Below, in pieces: positions 26,087 to 35,406 of a stretch of 64,000 nt of DNA. Position numbers and translations under genes: made by a program. Within the stretch, counting starts at the first letter, position 1. Each line of letters starts with the position of its first letter. Source of the DNA: Alphaproteobacteria bacterium (GTDB lineage Bacteria; Pseudomonadota; Alphaproteobacteria; UBA9655); assembly GCA_017992885.1 (NCBI GenBank), contig JAGONT010000007.1:1-64000 (forward strand), read 5' to 3'. A model generated the notes under the pieces. The model did no database searches. It had not been told where the DNA came from and saw only the letters and a list, made by a program, of their open reading frames with translations.

Positions 26087-27736
26087 GTGATAGCGGTCAT
26101 TGAAGCTTATAAATCAGGTTCATTTCGATCGCAAAATTGCCTCCCCAATATCATTTCTGGAATTATCATAGGGATTATTGCCTTACCCTTAGCCATGGCT
26201 TTTGCTATTGCCTCCGGAGCAAAACCAGAACAAGGAATTTATACCGCCATTATTTCTGGTGTATGTGTTGGCCTATTTGGCGGCAGCCAAGTTCAAATTG
26301 CAGGACCTACAGGAGCCTTTATTGTTGTGCTTGCCATGATTACTTCGAAATATGGAATCGAAGGCATGCAGATCGCCACTCTTATGGCCGGATTTATTTT
26401 AGTATTCATGGGGTTAGCAAAATTAGGGAGTATTATTAAGTTTATTCCTGCTCCCGTTATTGTGGGGTTTACGAGTGGGATTGGTGTGATTATTTTTGTT
26501 AGCGAATGCAAGGATTTTTTTGGTCTTCCAAAACTTCCGAATCAACTTATTCATTTTCACGAGAAATTTTTTGCTCTTTTAAATTCCTTTTCACATTTAA
26601 ACCATACAACAACGGCCCTTGCTCTTATCAGTTTACTTTTAATGCTCTTCTCTTCAAGAATTCGATATATTAAGCACGTTCCTGCTCCCTTAGTGGCTAT
26701 GGTTGTGGTGACCATTCTTCAATCTCTTTTTCAATTTTCTGAAGTTGCAACTATCGGGAATACCTTTGGTGAAATTTCTCAAAAACTACCTTCTTATCAT
26801 CTTCCCAATCCTTCTTTTAGTGAAATCATTGAGCTTATTGGCCCTGCTTTTACAATTGCGCTTTTAGGAGCAATAGAATCACTTCTTTCTGCTGTTGTTG
26901 CTGATGGAATGACAGGAAAAAGACACAATTCCAATCAAGAGCTCATTGGACAAGGTCTTGCAAATATCGTTTGTCCTCTTTTCGGCGGGTTTGCTGCAAC
27001 GGGAGCTATCGCCAGAACAGCGACAAATATTCGCAATGGAGGGAATTCTCCCCTTGCAGCGTTGGTGCATTCTTTTGTGCTTCTTTTAATTATTTTATCT
27101 CTTGCCTCTGTTGCACAGAATATTCCTCTTTGCACGCTCGCGGCAATTTTATTTGTTGTGGCTTACAATATGAGTGACTTCCATCACTTTTATTATATGG
27201 TACGGCATGCCCCAAAAAATGATATTATTATTCTGATTTTAACCTTTATTTTGACTATTTTTACTGATTTAGTTGTCGCTGTAAATGTTGGGGTTATTCT
27301 TGCGATTTTCTTATTTACACGCAGGATGAGCCAAGCCGTCTCCGTTGAACAAGAAACCACGAGCAGTCTTCAAGCAACATTAAGTCAATTAAATCTTACC
27401 GCCCTTCCTTCAGAAATTATTGTCTATAATATTCAAGGACCTTTCTTTTTTGCAGCTGCAGAAACCCTTGAACATACTTTATCCATGACACATATGGATC
27501 CAAAAGCAATTATTTTTCGTCTGAAAGAGGTTCCTTTTATGGATATTACTGGGTTACAAACCTTTCAAGAAATCATCGAACAATTCCATAGTCGGAGCAT
27601 TGATGTATTGCTTTGTGAAGCAAATTCACGTGTGCAGTACAAGCTTGAAAAAATGGATATTTTTAAATGGATTTATAAAGGCCAGGCATTCACAACTTTA
27701 CCTGAGGCCTTAAAGGCAATTTTAAGAATTTCCTAA
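26087..27736 (+). CDS. SulP-family anion transporter with STAS domain
   Basis: 549 residues. The membrane part carries SulP motifs: NIISGIIIGIIALPLAMAFA, then GGSQVQIAGPTGAFIVVLA, PVIVGFTSGIGVIIF, and VADGMTGKRHNSNQELIGQG near the middle. A cytosolic STAS domain (about 430-549) ends the protein with IIFRLKEVPFMDITGLQTFQE. Family members move sulfate, bicarbonate or dicarboxylates; the substrate cannot be told from the sequence. The start is GTG at 26087, with AGGA ten bases upstream. It stands alone, with about 200 bases of AT-rich DNA before it, and converges on the PagL-like gene. Confidence 0.94.
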   Translation: MIAVIEAYKSGSFRSQNCLPNIISGIIIGIIALPLAMAFAIASGAKPEQGIYTAIISGVCVGLFGGSQVQIAGPTGAFIVVLAMITSKYGIEGMQIATLMAGFILVFMGLAKLGSIIKFIPAPVIVGFTSGIGVIIFVSECKDFFGLPKLPNQLIHFHEKFFALLNSFSHLNHTTTALALISLLLMLFSSRIRYIKHVPAPLVAMVVVTILQSLFQFSEVATIGNTFGEISQKLPSYHLPNPSFSEIIELIGPAFTIALLGAIESLLSAVVADGMTGKRHNSNQELIGQGLANIVCPLFGGFAATGAIARTATNIRNGGNSPLAALVHSFVLLLIILSLASVAQNIPLCTLAAILFVVAYNMSDFHHFYYMVRHAPKNDIIILILTFILTIFTDLVVAVNVGVILAIFLFTRRMSQAVSVEQETTSSLQATLSQLNLTALPSEIIVYNIQGPFFFAAAETLEHTLSMTHMDPKAIIFRLKEVPFMDITGLQTFQEIIEQFHSRSIDVLLCEANSRVQYKLEKMDIFKWIYKGQAFTTLPEALKAILRIS

Positions 27737-27787
27737 GAGCTATAGTTTTTTATCCGCGATTATTTGTTAAATCTGAACCAGTATCTT

Positions 27788-28408
27788 TCAGAACCAGTAC
27801 TTTACGCCTGCGGCAAAAGCGGTAGATGCATCTTCGACGCCATGAAATGTTCCAAACATCCCAGAGCGATGATGATAGCGCAAAACAAAGGCCCACTGAG
27901 GGAGAGAAGGAGCGGATAGGGTGACTTCACACATAACAAAATTGAGTGTACGGGCTGAATTTTTACGCCCTCTTCTTTTAACTTCCAAGTGGGGTCTTTG
28001 TGTGGCAATACTGAGTCCATCCCCAATCGCTAGTGTTGTGGGAAGTGTTTTATTCCAAGGAAAATCATGCCAACGGGCAATAAGAACAGCGGGGTTAAGT
28101 TCGAAATGTTTTTGTCCTCCAAAATGTTGAACTCCTTGGAATTCAAATTCAAAATCTAAGCGCTTTTCAAAAAAATAAACGAGCTCTTTTGACACGGCAA
28201 GAGCAATAATTCCTGAATCACCAAAGCCAGAATTACGAATAATACGGCTTGAGGTTTGGGTTGTTAAGGGACCACTGAAGATGGTTGCAGCCCATCCTTG
28301 GTTCCACCAAGAGGGCTGTTGTTGGCAATACTTTAAAGAAATAGCTTCTTTATTGAGGCTAGCGCAAATAAGAAAAAGCAAGAGATAAAACGTGAGAACG
28401 GTCTTCAT
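27788..28408 (-). CDS. PagL-like lipid A 3-O-deacylase (acyloxyacyl hydrolase)
   Basis: 206 residues with a signal peptide (KTVLTFYLLLFLICAS) and an outer-membrane beta-barrel ending in an aromatic strand (AAGVKYWF). Near the end H-H-R-S-G, followed about ten residues later by the Glu in HGVEDAS, match the His-x-Ser and Glu catalytic set of PagL. PagL removes the 3-O acyl chain from lipid A in the outer membrane, which usually lowers recognition by host immunity. Overall similarity outside the C-terminal strands is weak to the eye, so activity is inferred. The gene is convergent with the SulP gene and stands by itself. Confidence 0.82.
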   Translation of the reverse strand: MKTVLTFYLLLFLICASLNKEAISLKYCQQQPSWWNQGWAATIFSGPLTTQTSSRIIRNSGFGDSGIIALAVSKELVYFFEKRLDFEFEFQGVQHFGGQKHFELNPAVLIARWHDFPWNKTLPTTLAIGDGLSIATQRPHLEVKRRGRKNSARTLNFVMCEVTLSAPSLPQWAFVLRYHHRSGMFGTFHGVEDASTAFAAGVKYWF

Positions 28409-28617
28409 TTTTTGAGTGACTCCCTTTGGCTGAAATGGGATTCATTAAGTATCTTAATGAGTTAAAGTGTATCTTTTTTACTCTATAATATATTTTTGAA
28501 TGCATCGGAACCATTTTTTTACTCTCTTAGAAAGCAAAAACTATACGTAGCATTTTTATTAAATTCAATTCACTTTTTTCTGTGATGTTATAAACTGAAG
28601 AACACTTCATAAGTGTC

Positions 28618-30381
28618 TTAGGGGTGAAAACCAGCATCATTAAATGCTTTTTGTACGGTGCTGATGGTAAGAATTTCAGGCAAAGCAATACCATGCGGGC
28701 TTTGGGGACCAAAAACAATATTAAAGGGAATACCATAACGTCCGTGTTCTTGAAGAAACTTCATAATCCTTGGGTCTTGTTTTGTCCAATCTGCGCGCAT
28801 CGCAATGACAGTGGGCTGAGTCAGTAAACTTGTGATGTGCGGGTCATTCAAGACTAAGGACTTATTGACTGCGCAGGTTACGCACCATTCAGCAGTTGCA
28901 TCAACAAAGACAATTTTTCCTTGATGGACAAAGGCACTAATAGCGTCAGGCTCAAAAGGTTGCCATATTTCAAGAGTTGGAGAGGATGCGGCAAGTTTGT
29001 GGGCAGGATCCACACTCTTTTCTGGGAAAATCCAAGGCAGACTCCAAGCCATAAGAAAAAGAGGTCCTGCAAAAGCCCAAGCTTTAAGTGAGGGGGCCTT
29101 GTGATGCTTAATCCAAAAAAGAGACAGGGCAATAAGCGATAAAAGCGTACTTAAAAATAATACCAAAAGAGAGAGATGAAAGCTGAGAACCCAACCAATC
29201 CACAGAGCTGTTAAGGCAAGACCTAGCCCCAAAACACTTTGTACCCAAACCATCCAAGAGCCTGGTTTAGGAAAGAAGAGTGCACGTTGAGGGAGCGAGG
29301 CGAGTAAAAAATAAGGGAAGGCAAATCCAAGGCCTAAAAAGAAGAAGACTAAAAAGATATCACCTGTGGATCGAGCTAACGCAAAAGTTAATGCTGTTCC
29401 GACAAAGGGTGCAGAGCAAGGAGTGGCCAGAAGGGTTGCAAACACCCCTGAAAGAAAGTCTTTAAGCCTGCCTTTGCCCTCATGACTGATAAGCCATGTG
29501 CCCAACCCTGAGGGAAGGTCAATCTCAAAAACACCCCAGAGACTTGCAGAGAAGGCGATAAGCACAAGGAAAACAAAGAGCAAAAACTGGGGGTTTTGAA
29601 AGTGAATTCCCCACCCAAAAGCATTTCCTGATGCTTTTAAGATAATTGTAAGAAGAGCAAGGAGGATAAAGGAAGACAATATTCCAAGCCCAGTAATAAA
29701 AAAGCTTTGTTTTGCTTGACCGAGATGGGCTTTTTTTGATTGTTTAACGAGAGACATAATTTTAAGAGATAAAACGGGTAAAACGCATGGCATAAAATTT
29801 AAAATTAAACCTCCCAAAAGGGCGATTAAAAGCAGGCTTAAAAGTGAAAGACCTTCATATGATTTTTCCCAATCTTTTGCTGCATTAAAGACTTGATCTT
29901 CCTTTTCGTTAGGGGAAAGAATGATAGAAAGGGTTTCTTCAATGGGAACACAAAGGGCAGAGCAGGCTAAGAGAGAAATTTTTAGGTTTAACGAGAGGGG
30001 ATCTTTGATGTGGTGAGGCGTAAGCTGAAGAGGGATAAGGACTTGTCCTTCGTAAATGTACGAGGTTTGGCCTTGGATTTCTGTGCGATGAGGCACAGGC
30101 CATAAAACCTTAGCATTCTGAAGATTTGAGGAAGTTTCCCATGTGATCGTTGGCTCAAATCCGGCAGTTTCTTCTTGAGAGGGAGTAGGAGCATAAACAT
30201 GCCAATGTTGAGGGATTGTTATCAAAAGACCGGCAAGGACATGATCGCCTTTGACGCCCCCAGGAACGAGCTTAAGTTCAACAGGAGCCTTATCCCCTGC
30301 ATACACGGAAAGTGTAAGGACAAGAAGAAAAACAAGTCCAGCAAGGTATCGATTAAAGAAAATTTTCATAAAATTCAGCAT
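28618..30381 (-). CDS. Thiol:disulfide interchange protein DsbD-like (ScsB-type N-domain)
   Basis: 587 residues in three parts. An exported N-terminal domain (to about residue 160) has HWHVYAPTPSQE and the cysteine pair in LLACSALCVPIEE. A central eight-helix DsbD membrane domain has PCVLPVLSLKIMSLV and TPCSAPFVGTALTFALA, each with a redox Cys. A C-terminal thioredoxin domain has EWCVTC near residue 500. DsbD carries electrons from cytosolic thioredoxin to periplasmic substrates. The N-domain looks more like the ScsB/DsbD-2 type than the classic DsbD-alpha (inference). An in-frame ATG four codons downstream is an alternative start. It is divergent from yqgE. Confidence 0.92.
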   Translation of the reverse strand: MLNFMKIFFNRYLAGLVFLLVLTLSVYAGDKAPVELKLVPGGVKGDHVLAGLLITIPQHWHVYAPTPSQEETAGFEPTITWETSSNLQNAKVLWPVPHRTEIQGQTSYIYEGQVLIPLQLTPHHIKDPLSLNLKISLLACSALCVPIEETLSIILSPNEKEDQVFNAAKDWEKSYEGLSLLSLLLIALLGGLILNFMPCVLPVLSLKIMSLVKQSKKAHLGQAKQSFFITGLGILSSFILLALLTIILKASGNAFGWGIHFQNPQFLLFVFLVLIAFSASLWGVFEIDLPSGLGTWLISHEGKGRLKDFLSGVFATLLATPCSAPFVGTALTFALARSTGDIFLVFFFLGLGFAFPYFLLASLPQRALFFPKPGSWMVWVQSVLGLGLALTALWIGWVLSFHLSLLVLFLSTLLSLIALSLFWIKHHKAPSLKAWAFAGPLFLMAWSLPWIFPEKSVDPAHKLAASSPTLEIWQPFEPDAISAFVHQGKIVFVDATAEWCVTCAVNKSLVLNDPHITSLLTQPTVIAMRADWTKQDPRIMKFLQEHGRYGIPFNIVFGPQSPHGIALPEILTISTVQKAFNDAGFHP

Positions 30382-30422
30382 TTGTAATAAACTTTTAACT
30401 CATCTTATGGCATAAAGATAGT

Positions 30423-31010
30423 ATGACAGAAGAGACAAATTCAAAACAAGAACTTTCAGGTTATTTAACGGGCCAGTTTTTGTTAGCGATGCCGCATATG
30501 CAAGATCCGCGGTTTGAAAAAGCGGTGATTTACATTTGTGGTCATGATGCAAACGGTGCGATGGGTCTTGTTGTGAATAAATATTTAGGAGATTTAACTC
30601 TTAAAGGTCTTTTAGAGTACTTAACCATTCCGCAAGATTCTATCAAACGAGATCTTCCCATTTTTTTTGGAGGGCCTGTGGATACGGGTCGAGGGTTTGT
30701 TCTCCATTCCGATGATTTTACGCATATGGGCACCGTTCCTTTAGGTCATCATATTGCTCTTACGGCAACCGTCGATGTTCTTCAATCCATTGCGGAAGGA
30801 GATGGTCCCAAAGAGTGCCTTTTGGCTATGGGTTACGTAGGGTGGGGACCTGGCCAGCTTGATGCTGAACTGCATAGTAACCGGTGGCTGCAAATTGAAG
30901 GGGATGCCACTATTCTTTTTCAAGTTGAAATTGAAAAAAAGTGGGAGAAGGCTATTGCCAAGCTTGGGGTGACACCTGAAGCTTTATCTGAGGAATTTGG
31001 ACAAGCTTGA
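30423..31010 (+). CDS. YqgE/AlgH family protein (UPF0301)
   Basis: 195 residues. The family signature is present from residue 14 (LTGQFLLAMPHMQDPRFEKA), followed by GAMGLVVNKYLGDLTLKGLL, IFFGGPVDTGRGFVLH and GYVGWGPGQLDAEL. The family is widespread and conserved, but its biochemical role is not settled; it is annotated as a transcriptional regulator in Pseudomonas. The gene is a single unit, converging within eleven bases on truA, and its own promoter must lie in the 41 bases shared with dsbD or inside dsbD. Confidence 0.93.
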   Translation: MTEETNSKQELSGYLTGQFLLAMPHMQDPRFEKAVIYICGHDANGAMGLVVNKYLGDLTLKGLLEYLTIPQDSIKRDLPIFFGGPVDTGRGFVLHSDDFTHMGTVPLGHHIALTATVDVLQSIAEGDGPKECLLAMGYVGWGPGQLDAELHSNRWLQIEGDATILFQVEIEKKWEKAIAKLGVTPEALSEEFGQA

Positions 31011-31021
31011 GTGGGATTCAC

Positions 31022-31759
31022 CTAATACTCAATTTGTGTCAGATAGAGCCCCTTTGCAGGTGCTGTTGGACCTGCTAAGCGTCTATCTTTGGCGTCGAGA
31101 ATCTCTTTAACTTTCTTTGGGGACCAGGCGCCTTTGCCGACACGCATGAGGGTACCAACCATATTACGGACTTGATGGTGGAGGAAAGAACGAGCACGGG
31201 CTTTAATCAGGATAAATTCCCCTCTCTTTTCTACTGAAAGAAGATTAAGCGTTTTGAGGGGAGAAGAAGCTTGGCAGCGGCTATCACGGAAGGAAGAAAA
31301 ATCGTGATGACCTATAAGGTAAGTTGCAGCTTCTGCCATGGCATCTATGGAAAGTGGGGAGATAATCCACCAGGCTCGATATTTTTCAAGAGCTGATGGG
31401 GCCCTTCGATTAAGGATAATATATTCATAAGAGCGGCTAACCGCTGAAAAACGTGCGTGAAAATCAGAAGGAACTTCTTCAACAGTCAGAAGGCTAATAG
31501 GAAAGTTGAGAAGACGTTTAGTGATGGCTCCTTGGATTGCAAAAGGAGGATAATCTTTAGAAATATCTACGTGAGCTACCTGTCCTCTGGCATGTACGCC
31601 GGCATCCGTACGCCCACTTCCCCAAACTGTAACGGGTTCTTTAAGAAAATCAGTGAAAGCTTCTTCTAATGTTCCTTGCACCGTTTGAAAACCAGGTTGT
31701 TGTTGCCAACCTGAGAACGAGGTTCCCTCATATTCAAGAGTAAGTTTAAACCGAGGCAT
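31022..31759 (-). CDS. truA: tRNA pseudouridine synthase A
   Basis: Makes pseudouridine at positions 38-40 of tRNA anticodon arms. The catalytic Asp is in GSGRTDAGVHARGQVAHVD, and the product starts with the usual FKLTLEYEGTSFSGWQQQ. Conserved HHDFSSFRDSRCQASSPL and RSFLHHQVRNMVGTLMRVG follow. I choose the ATG at 31759 (MPRFKLTLEYEG) because alphaproteobacterial TruA proteins start this way. An upstream in-frame ATG at 31786 has AGAGGA only one base before it. Either start overlaps the 3' end of fmt, so the two are translationally coupled. Order on the minus strand is def-fmt-truA. Confidence 0.95.
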   Translation of the reverse strand: MPRFKLTLEYEGTSFSGWQQQPGFQTVQGTLEEAFTDFLKEPVTVWGSGRTDAGVHARGQVAHVDISKDYPPFAIQGAITKRLLNFPISLLTVEEVPSDFHARFSAVSRSYEYIILNRRAPSALEKYRAWWIISPLSIDAMAEAATYLIGHHDFSSFRDSRCQASSPLKTLNLLSVEKRGEFILIKARARSFLHHQVRNMVGTLMRVGKGAWSPKKVKEILDAKDRRLAGPTAPAKGLYLTQIEY

Positions 31760-32690
31760 AGGAAAGTTGATGAGAGGGGAGTTCATATCCTCTTAAAAAG
31801 GTCTCGGTTGGGAGAGGGGATTTCCCTACTTTTTGTACATATAAAATACGCAAGGCACCTTCACCGCAAACAATTGTCAACTGATTGTCTAAAATTGTTC
31901 CAGGAGGATAAGGGAAACTTCCAGAGATAGCTTGGGCTGTCAGAACTTTAATGCGATCTTTCCCAATTTCAAACCAAGTTCCAGGCCAAGGGTTTAAAGC
32001 TCTGACTTTGCGCTCGAGAAGAGAAGCGGGTAAATGCCAATCCAAAAGGCCTTCGTCTTTTTTAAGCTTTTCAGCATATGTAATACCTTCTTTGGATTGA
32101 GGAATTGGGGATATCTTTTCTGAAAGATAGAGAGGAAGAGCTTCTATAAGAGCTTCTGACCCTAGATGAGCAAGCGTATTCTGCAGGGAAAGAGAGGTGG
32201 TAAACTGATCAAGGGGGGTTTTTTTTATAAGCAAAATATCTCCCGTATCAAGACCTGTATCCATTTTCATAATCGTCACACCGGATTCAGTATCGCCAGC
32301 CAGTATTGTTCGTTGAATAGGAGCAGCTCCCCGCCAACGAGGAAGAAGCGATGCATGAATATTGATGACTCCCCGTCGAGGTGCTTCTAAAATGGCTTGA
32401 GGAAGGATCAAGCCATAAGCAGCTACCACGGCTACATCTATATTTAAAGTACTCCATTGGCGTTGAATTTCTTCTGTTTTGAGAGACTCAGGAGTAAAGA
32501 CGGAAAGCTTGCGCGTCGTAGCAAATTCATGAACAGCACTTGGCTGTACTTTATATCCACGTCCTCCGGGACGAGGAGGTTGAGTGTAAACGGCTATAAC
32601 TTGATACTGAGCCTGTAAAAGAGAGTCGAGAATGTGAACGGCAAAGCTAGGGGTCCCCATGAAAGCTAGGCGCGTGGTTTGTGGGTTCAT
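31746..32690 (-). CDS. fmt: Methionyl-tRNA formyltransferase
   Basis: Formylates initiator Met-tRNA using 10-formyl-tetrahydrofolate. At 314 residues it is complete. The catalytic Asn/His/Asp set appears in VINIHASLLPRWRGAAPIQR (SLLP loop) and DTGLDTGD. The N-terminus RLAFMGTPSFAV is typical, and the C-terminal domain begins around RKVRALNPWPGTWF. It lies between def and truA on the minus strand, three bases after def and overlapping truA, so formylation and deformylation enzymes are co-expressed. Confidence 0.97.
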   Translation of the reverse strand: MNPQTTRLAFMGTPSFAVHILDSLLQAQYQVIAVYTQPPRPGGRGYKVQPSAVHEFATTRKLSVFTPESLKTEEIQRQWSTLNIDVAVVAAYGLILPQAILEAPRRGVINIHASLLPRWRGAAPIQRTILAGDTESGVTIMKMDTGLDTGDILLIKKTPLDQFTTSLSLQNTLAHLGSEALIEALPLYLSEKISPIPQSKEGITYAEKLKKDEGLLDWHLPASLLERKVRALNPWPGTWFEIGKDRIKVLTAQAISGSFPYPPGTILDNQLTIVCGEGALRILYVQKVGKSPLPTETFLRGYELPSHQLSYASV

Positions 32691-32693
32691 AAA

Positions 32694-33209
32694 CTACCTT
32701 TTTTTCTTTTGTTCTTTTCGAAGTTTACTCAAAATTAAATTACGCTTAAGAGAAGAAATGTGATCGATAAACAAAATACCATTTAAGTGATCAATCTCGT
32801 GTTGAATACAATCAGCCAAAAGGCCTCGTGCTGATAAAAGTTGAGTTTGGTTGTTTTCATTTAAGTAAGAAACTTGAATTTCCAAAGGTCGGATGACGTT
32901 CTCATAATAACCTGGCACTGAAAGACACCCTTCTTTCGTTATTTGGGTTGCCGGAGAGACAGATCGAAGCTCAGGATTGGCCATAAGCAGTGGTTTAAAG
33001 GGAAGGCCATTTCGTTCACCAAGATCAATGGTTATCACTCTCTTTTGCACTCCAACCTGAATAGCCGCAAGGCCTACGCCATTGTGACTGTACAAGGTTT
33101 CTAGTAAATCGTACATGAGTTTACGTATTTCTTTGTCAACTTTTTCAACAGGAAGAGCTTTGTTGAGAAGCTGAGGGTTGGGAGCTGTTAAAATGTTTAA
33201 AACTGTCAT
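32694..33209 (-). CDS. def: Peptide deformylase
   Basis: Removes the formyl group from new proteins. The three motifs are intact: GVGLAAIQVG, EGCLSVPG (metal-binding Cys) and QHEIDHLNG (metal-binding His pair and catalytic Glu). 171 residues, normal length. The first gene of the def-fmt-truA unit; its promoter is probably in the AT-rich 133-base gap between it and hldE. The C-terminal tail is rich in Lys. Confidence 0.97.
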   Translation of the reverse strand: MTVLNILTAPNPQLLNKALPVEKVDKEIRKLMYDLLETLYSHNGVGLAAIQVGVQKRVITIDLGERNGLPFKPLLMANPELRSVSPATQITKEGCLSVPGYYENVIRPLEIQVSYLNENNQTQLLSARGLLADCIQHEIDHLNGILFIDHISSLKRNLILSKLRKEQKKKR

Positions 33210-33342
33210 GATAATATTTTAAAAATACCTATTTATTTACGTATGCTCTATAAATAAAAATATGTAATAAATGAAAAAATACAAGAGGTCATCAGAATTT
33301 AATTTTTTTTGCGACCTGGCTCAAAATGTTTTTTGAGGGCTC

Positions 33343-34794
33343 TTACGTTACCATTTTAGCTACCATGCGGGTTGTACTTTGCCCTTTAAGAAGGTCAATA
33401 AGAAGAATTTGCCCTCCATAACTTTGAACAAAGGGGCCCCCGATCACTTGATCAATTTTGTAATCCGCGCCTTTCACAAGCACGTCAGGCTTTAAAATTT
33501 GGATTAATTCAAAGGGGGTTTCTTCTTCAAAAAGAACGACCAAATCCACTCCTTCAAGAGAAGAAAGAACAAAAGCTCGATCGCTTTCATGCTGAATGGG
33601 GCGTTGGGGACCTTTAAGTTTTTGAACTGAATAATCCGTATTAAGACCCACGATAAGCCGATCTCCTGCTTTTTTAGCTTGGCTTAAAAGATGGATATGG
33701 CCTGGATGAAGAAGATCGAAGCAACCATTTGTGAAGACAATGCGATTCCCACGTCGTTTCCATTTTTGTACTTGATCATGGGCCTTTTCTCGAGAAACAA
33801 TTTTCTTTTCATGAGCTTGAACTTCTTGACAATGCAGGGCCGCTAGAAGTTCGTCTTGATGAACAATGGCTGTGCCTACTTTTGCAACAACAAGACCGGC
33901 TGCTGTATTTGCTAAGTGCATTGCTTTAGCTAAAGGTGCGCCTGCAGCAAGACAGACGGCAAGAGTGGCTATAACTGTATCCCCCGCCCCAGAAACGTCA
34001 AAAACCTCTAGAGCTTGTGTGGGTAAATGTTCAATGTTACCAGAATCTTCGATGAGGGACATTCCTTCTGGACCTAGCGTTACAACCATTGCTTTAAGAT
34101 CGCATGTTTCTATGACTTTGTGAGCGGCGGTTACTAAATCTTCTTTCGTTTCGATTGTTGAAAGTGTTGCAAAGGCAAGTTCTTGACGATTGGGAGTTAA
34201 AAGAGTTGCCCCCTTATAGCGTGTATAGTCTCCCCCTTTGGGGTCAACAAGAACAGGTTTTCCGTGGTTTTGGGCTTCATTAATTAAGAGATGGAGGGTA
34301 TGAGGAGAAAAGAGTCCTTTTGCATAATCGGATAGAATGACAAGATCATGAGAGCAAATGTGATCTTTAAAAAGCTTGAAAAGTTCAGATTCACTTTTTT
34401 TCTGAATGGGAAAGGTTTGCTCCGTGTCTGTTCTTAAAATTTGTTGATTGGTGGCGATGAATCGAGTTTTTGTGGTTGTTATACGTGCGTTATCTATAAT
34501 GAGATAAGGATCAATCTGGGAAGATGATTTTAGCAGACTTTGGATGTGAGAGCCGTTTCTGTCTTGGCCAATAACAGAAATAAAAGTAATATAACTTCCG
34601 AGGGCTTCAAGATTTCGAACAACGTTTCCCGCTCCTCCAAGAACAGTAGATTCATCTTTTATACGAAGAATGGGGACGGGAGCTTCTGGGGAAATGCGGG
34701 AAATTGTTCCCCTTATAAATTGATCAAGCATAACATCTCCCACACATAATATGCGAAGAGATGAAAAAGCATCTATAAGCTGTGAATCATTCAT
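33343..34794 (-). CDS. hldE: Bifunctional heptose 7-phosphate kinase / heptose 1-phosphate adenylyltransferase
   Basis: Makes ADP-heptose for the LPS core. The N-terminal two thirds is a PfkB-type kinase (VLGGAGNVVRNLEALG, DPKGGDYTRYKGATLLTPNR, and the catalytic GAGDTVIATLAVCLAAG). The C-terminal 150 residues form a nucleotidyltransferase with FTNGCFDLLHPGHIHLL (HxGH) and GLNTDYSV. At 483 residues the fusion is full length, as in E. coli HldE. gmhA lies five bases upstream, and gmhB is on the plus strand in the ftsEX unit, so the central heptose steps are encoded within 5 kb. Confidence 0.97.
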   Translation of the reverse strand: MNDSQLIDAFSSLRILCVGDVMLDQFIRGTISRISPEAPVPILRIKDESTVLGGAGNVVRNLEALGSYITFISVIGQDRNGSHIQSLLKSSSQIDPYLIIDNARITTTKTRFIATNQQILRTDTEQTFPIQKKSESELFKLFKDHICSHDLVILSDYAKGLFSPHTLHLLINEAQNHGKPVLVDPKGGDYTRYKGATLLTPNRQELAFATLSTIETKEDLVTAAHKVIETCDLKAMVVTLGPEGMSLIEDSGNIEHLPTQALEVFDVSGAGDTVIATLAVCLAAGAPLAKAMHLANTAAGLVVAKVGTAIVHQDELLAALHCQEVQAHEKKIVSREKAHDQVQKWKRRGNRIVFTNGCFDLLHPGHIHLLSQAKKAGDRLIVGLNTDYSVQKLKGPQRPIQHESDRAFVLSSLEGVDLVVLFEEETPFELIQILKPDVLVKGADYKIDQVIGGPFVQSYGGQILLIDLLKGQSTTRMVAKMVT

Positions 34795-34799
34795 CTTAA

Positions 34800-35405
34800 C
34801 TAAACTAACCCTAATCTATATTCAAGAGCTCCAACTAACATTTGTCCGAGAGTGATATGCATTTCTTGTATACGTGCGATAATAGGAGAAGGTACAGTGA
34901 GTAGAATATCAACTTTTCCATTAAGCTCTCCCCCACTTCCCCCTGTAAGACCAACGGTTATCATTTTCTTTTTTCGGGCCTCTTCAAAGGCTTTGAGGAT
35001 ATTCGGACTTTTGCCAGAGGTTGAAATACCAATAGCCATGTCTCCTTCTTGACCTAAAGCTTCTAATTGACGAGAAAAAAGATGGTCAAACCCTAGGTCA
35101 TTACCTATCGCAGTCAATGCAGACGTGTCTGTCGTTAAGGCAAGGGCAGCAAGAGCTTTTCGATTGGTCTTAAAGCGTACTGTAAATTCTGTTGCAATAT
35201 GTTGTGCATCAGCAGCACTTCCTCCATTGCCAAAAAATAAAAGCTTTTTGCCATGCTGAAGGGTAAAGGCTGATGTTTCTACCCATTCTGTAAAAGCAGT
35301 AAAAAGAGCATCTTGTGTTGTTCTGGCCACTTGGCAATGCTCATCCCATTCTTTTTGATAAAACAGGTGAAGATCAAAAGAAGCAGATGGAAAAGAATGT
35401 GTCAT
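34800..35405 (-). CDS. gmhA: Sedoheptulose 7-phosphate isomerase
   Basis: First step of heptose synthesis for LPS. A SIS domain with LLFFGNGGSAADAQHIATEF, GNDLGFDHLFSRQL, and GISTSGKSPNILKAFEEAR. The longer frame opens with a TTG at 35417, but the ATG at 35405 begins just one base after the stop of the upstream gene and is the better start, giving 201 residues. It precedes hldE by five bases, so the isomerase and kinase/adenylyltransferase are one unit. Confidence 0.96.
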   Translation of the reverse strand: MTHSFPSASFDLHLFYQKEWDEHCQVARTTQDALFTAFTEWVETSAFTLQHGKKLLFFGNGGSAADAQHIATEFTVRFKTNRKALAALALTTDTSALTAIGNDLGFDHLFSRQLEALGQEGDMAIGISTSGKSPNILKAFEEARKKKMITVGLTGGSGGELNGKVDILLTVPSPIIARIQEMHITLGQMLVGALEYRLGLV

Positions 35406-35406
35406 A

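Noticed and set aside
27774-27800. Short direct repeat gaaccagta around the end of the PagL-like gene
   Set aside because: Nine bases, one copy inside the coding sequence; too short to call a duplication or attachment site.
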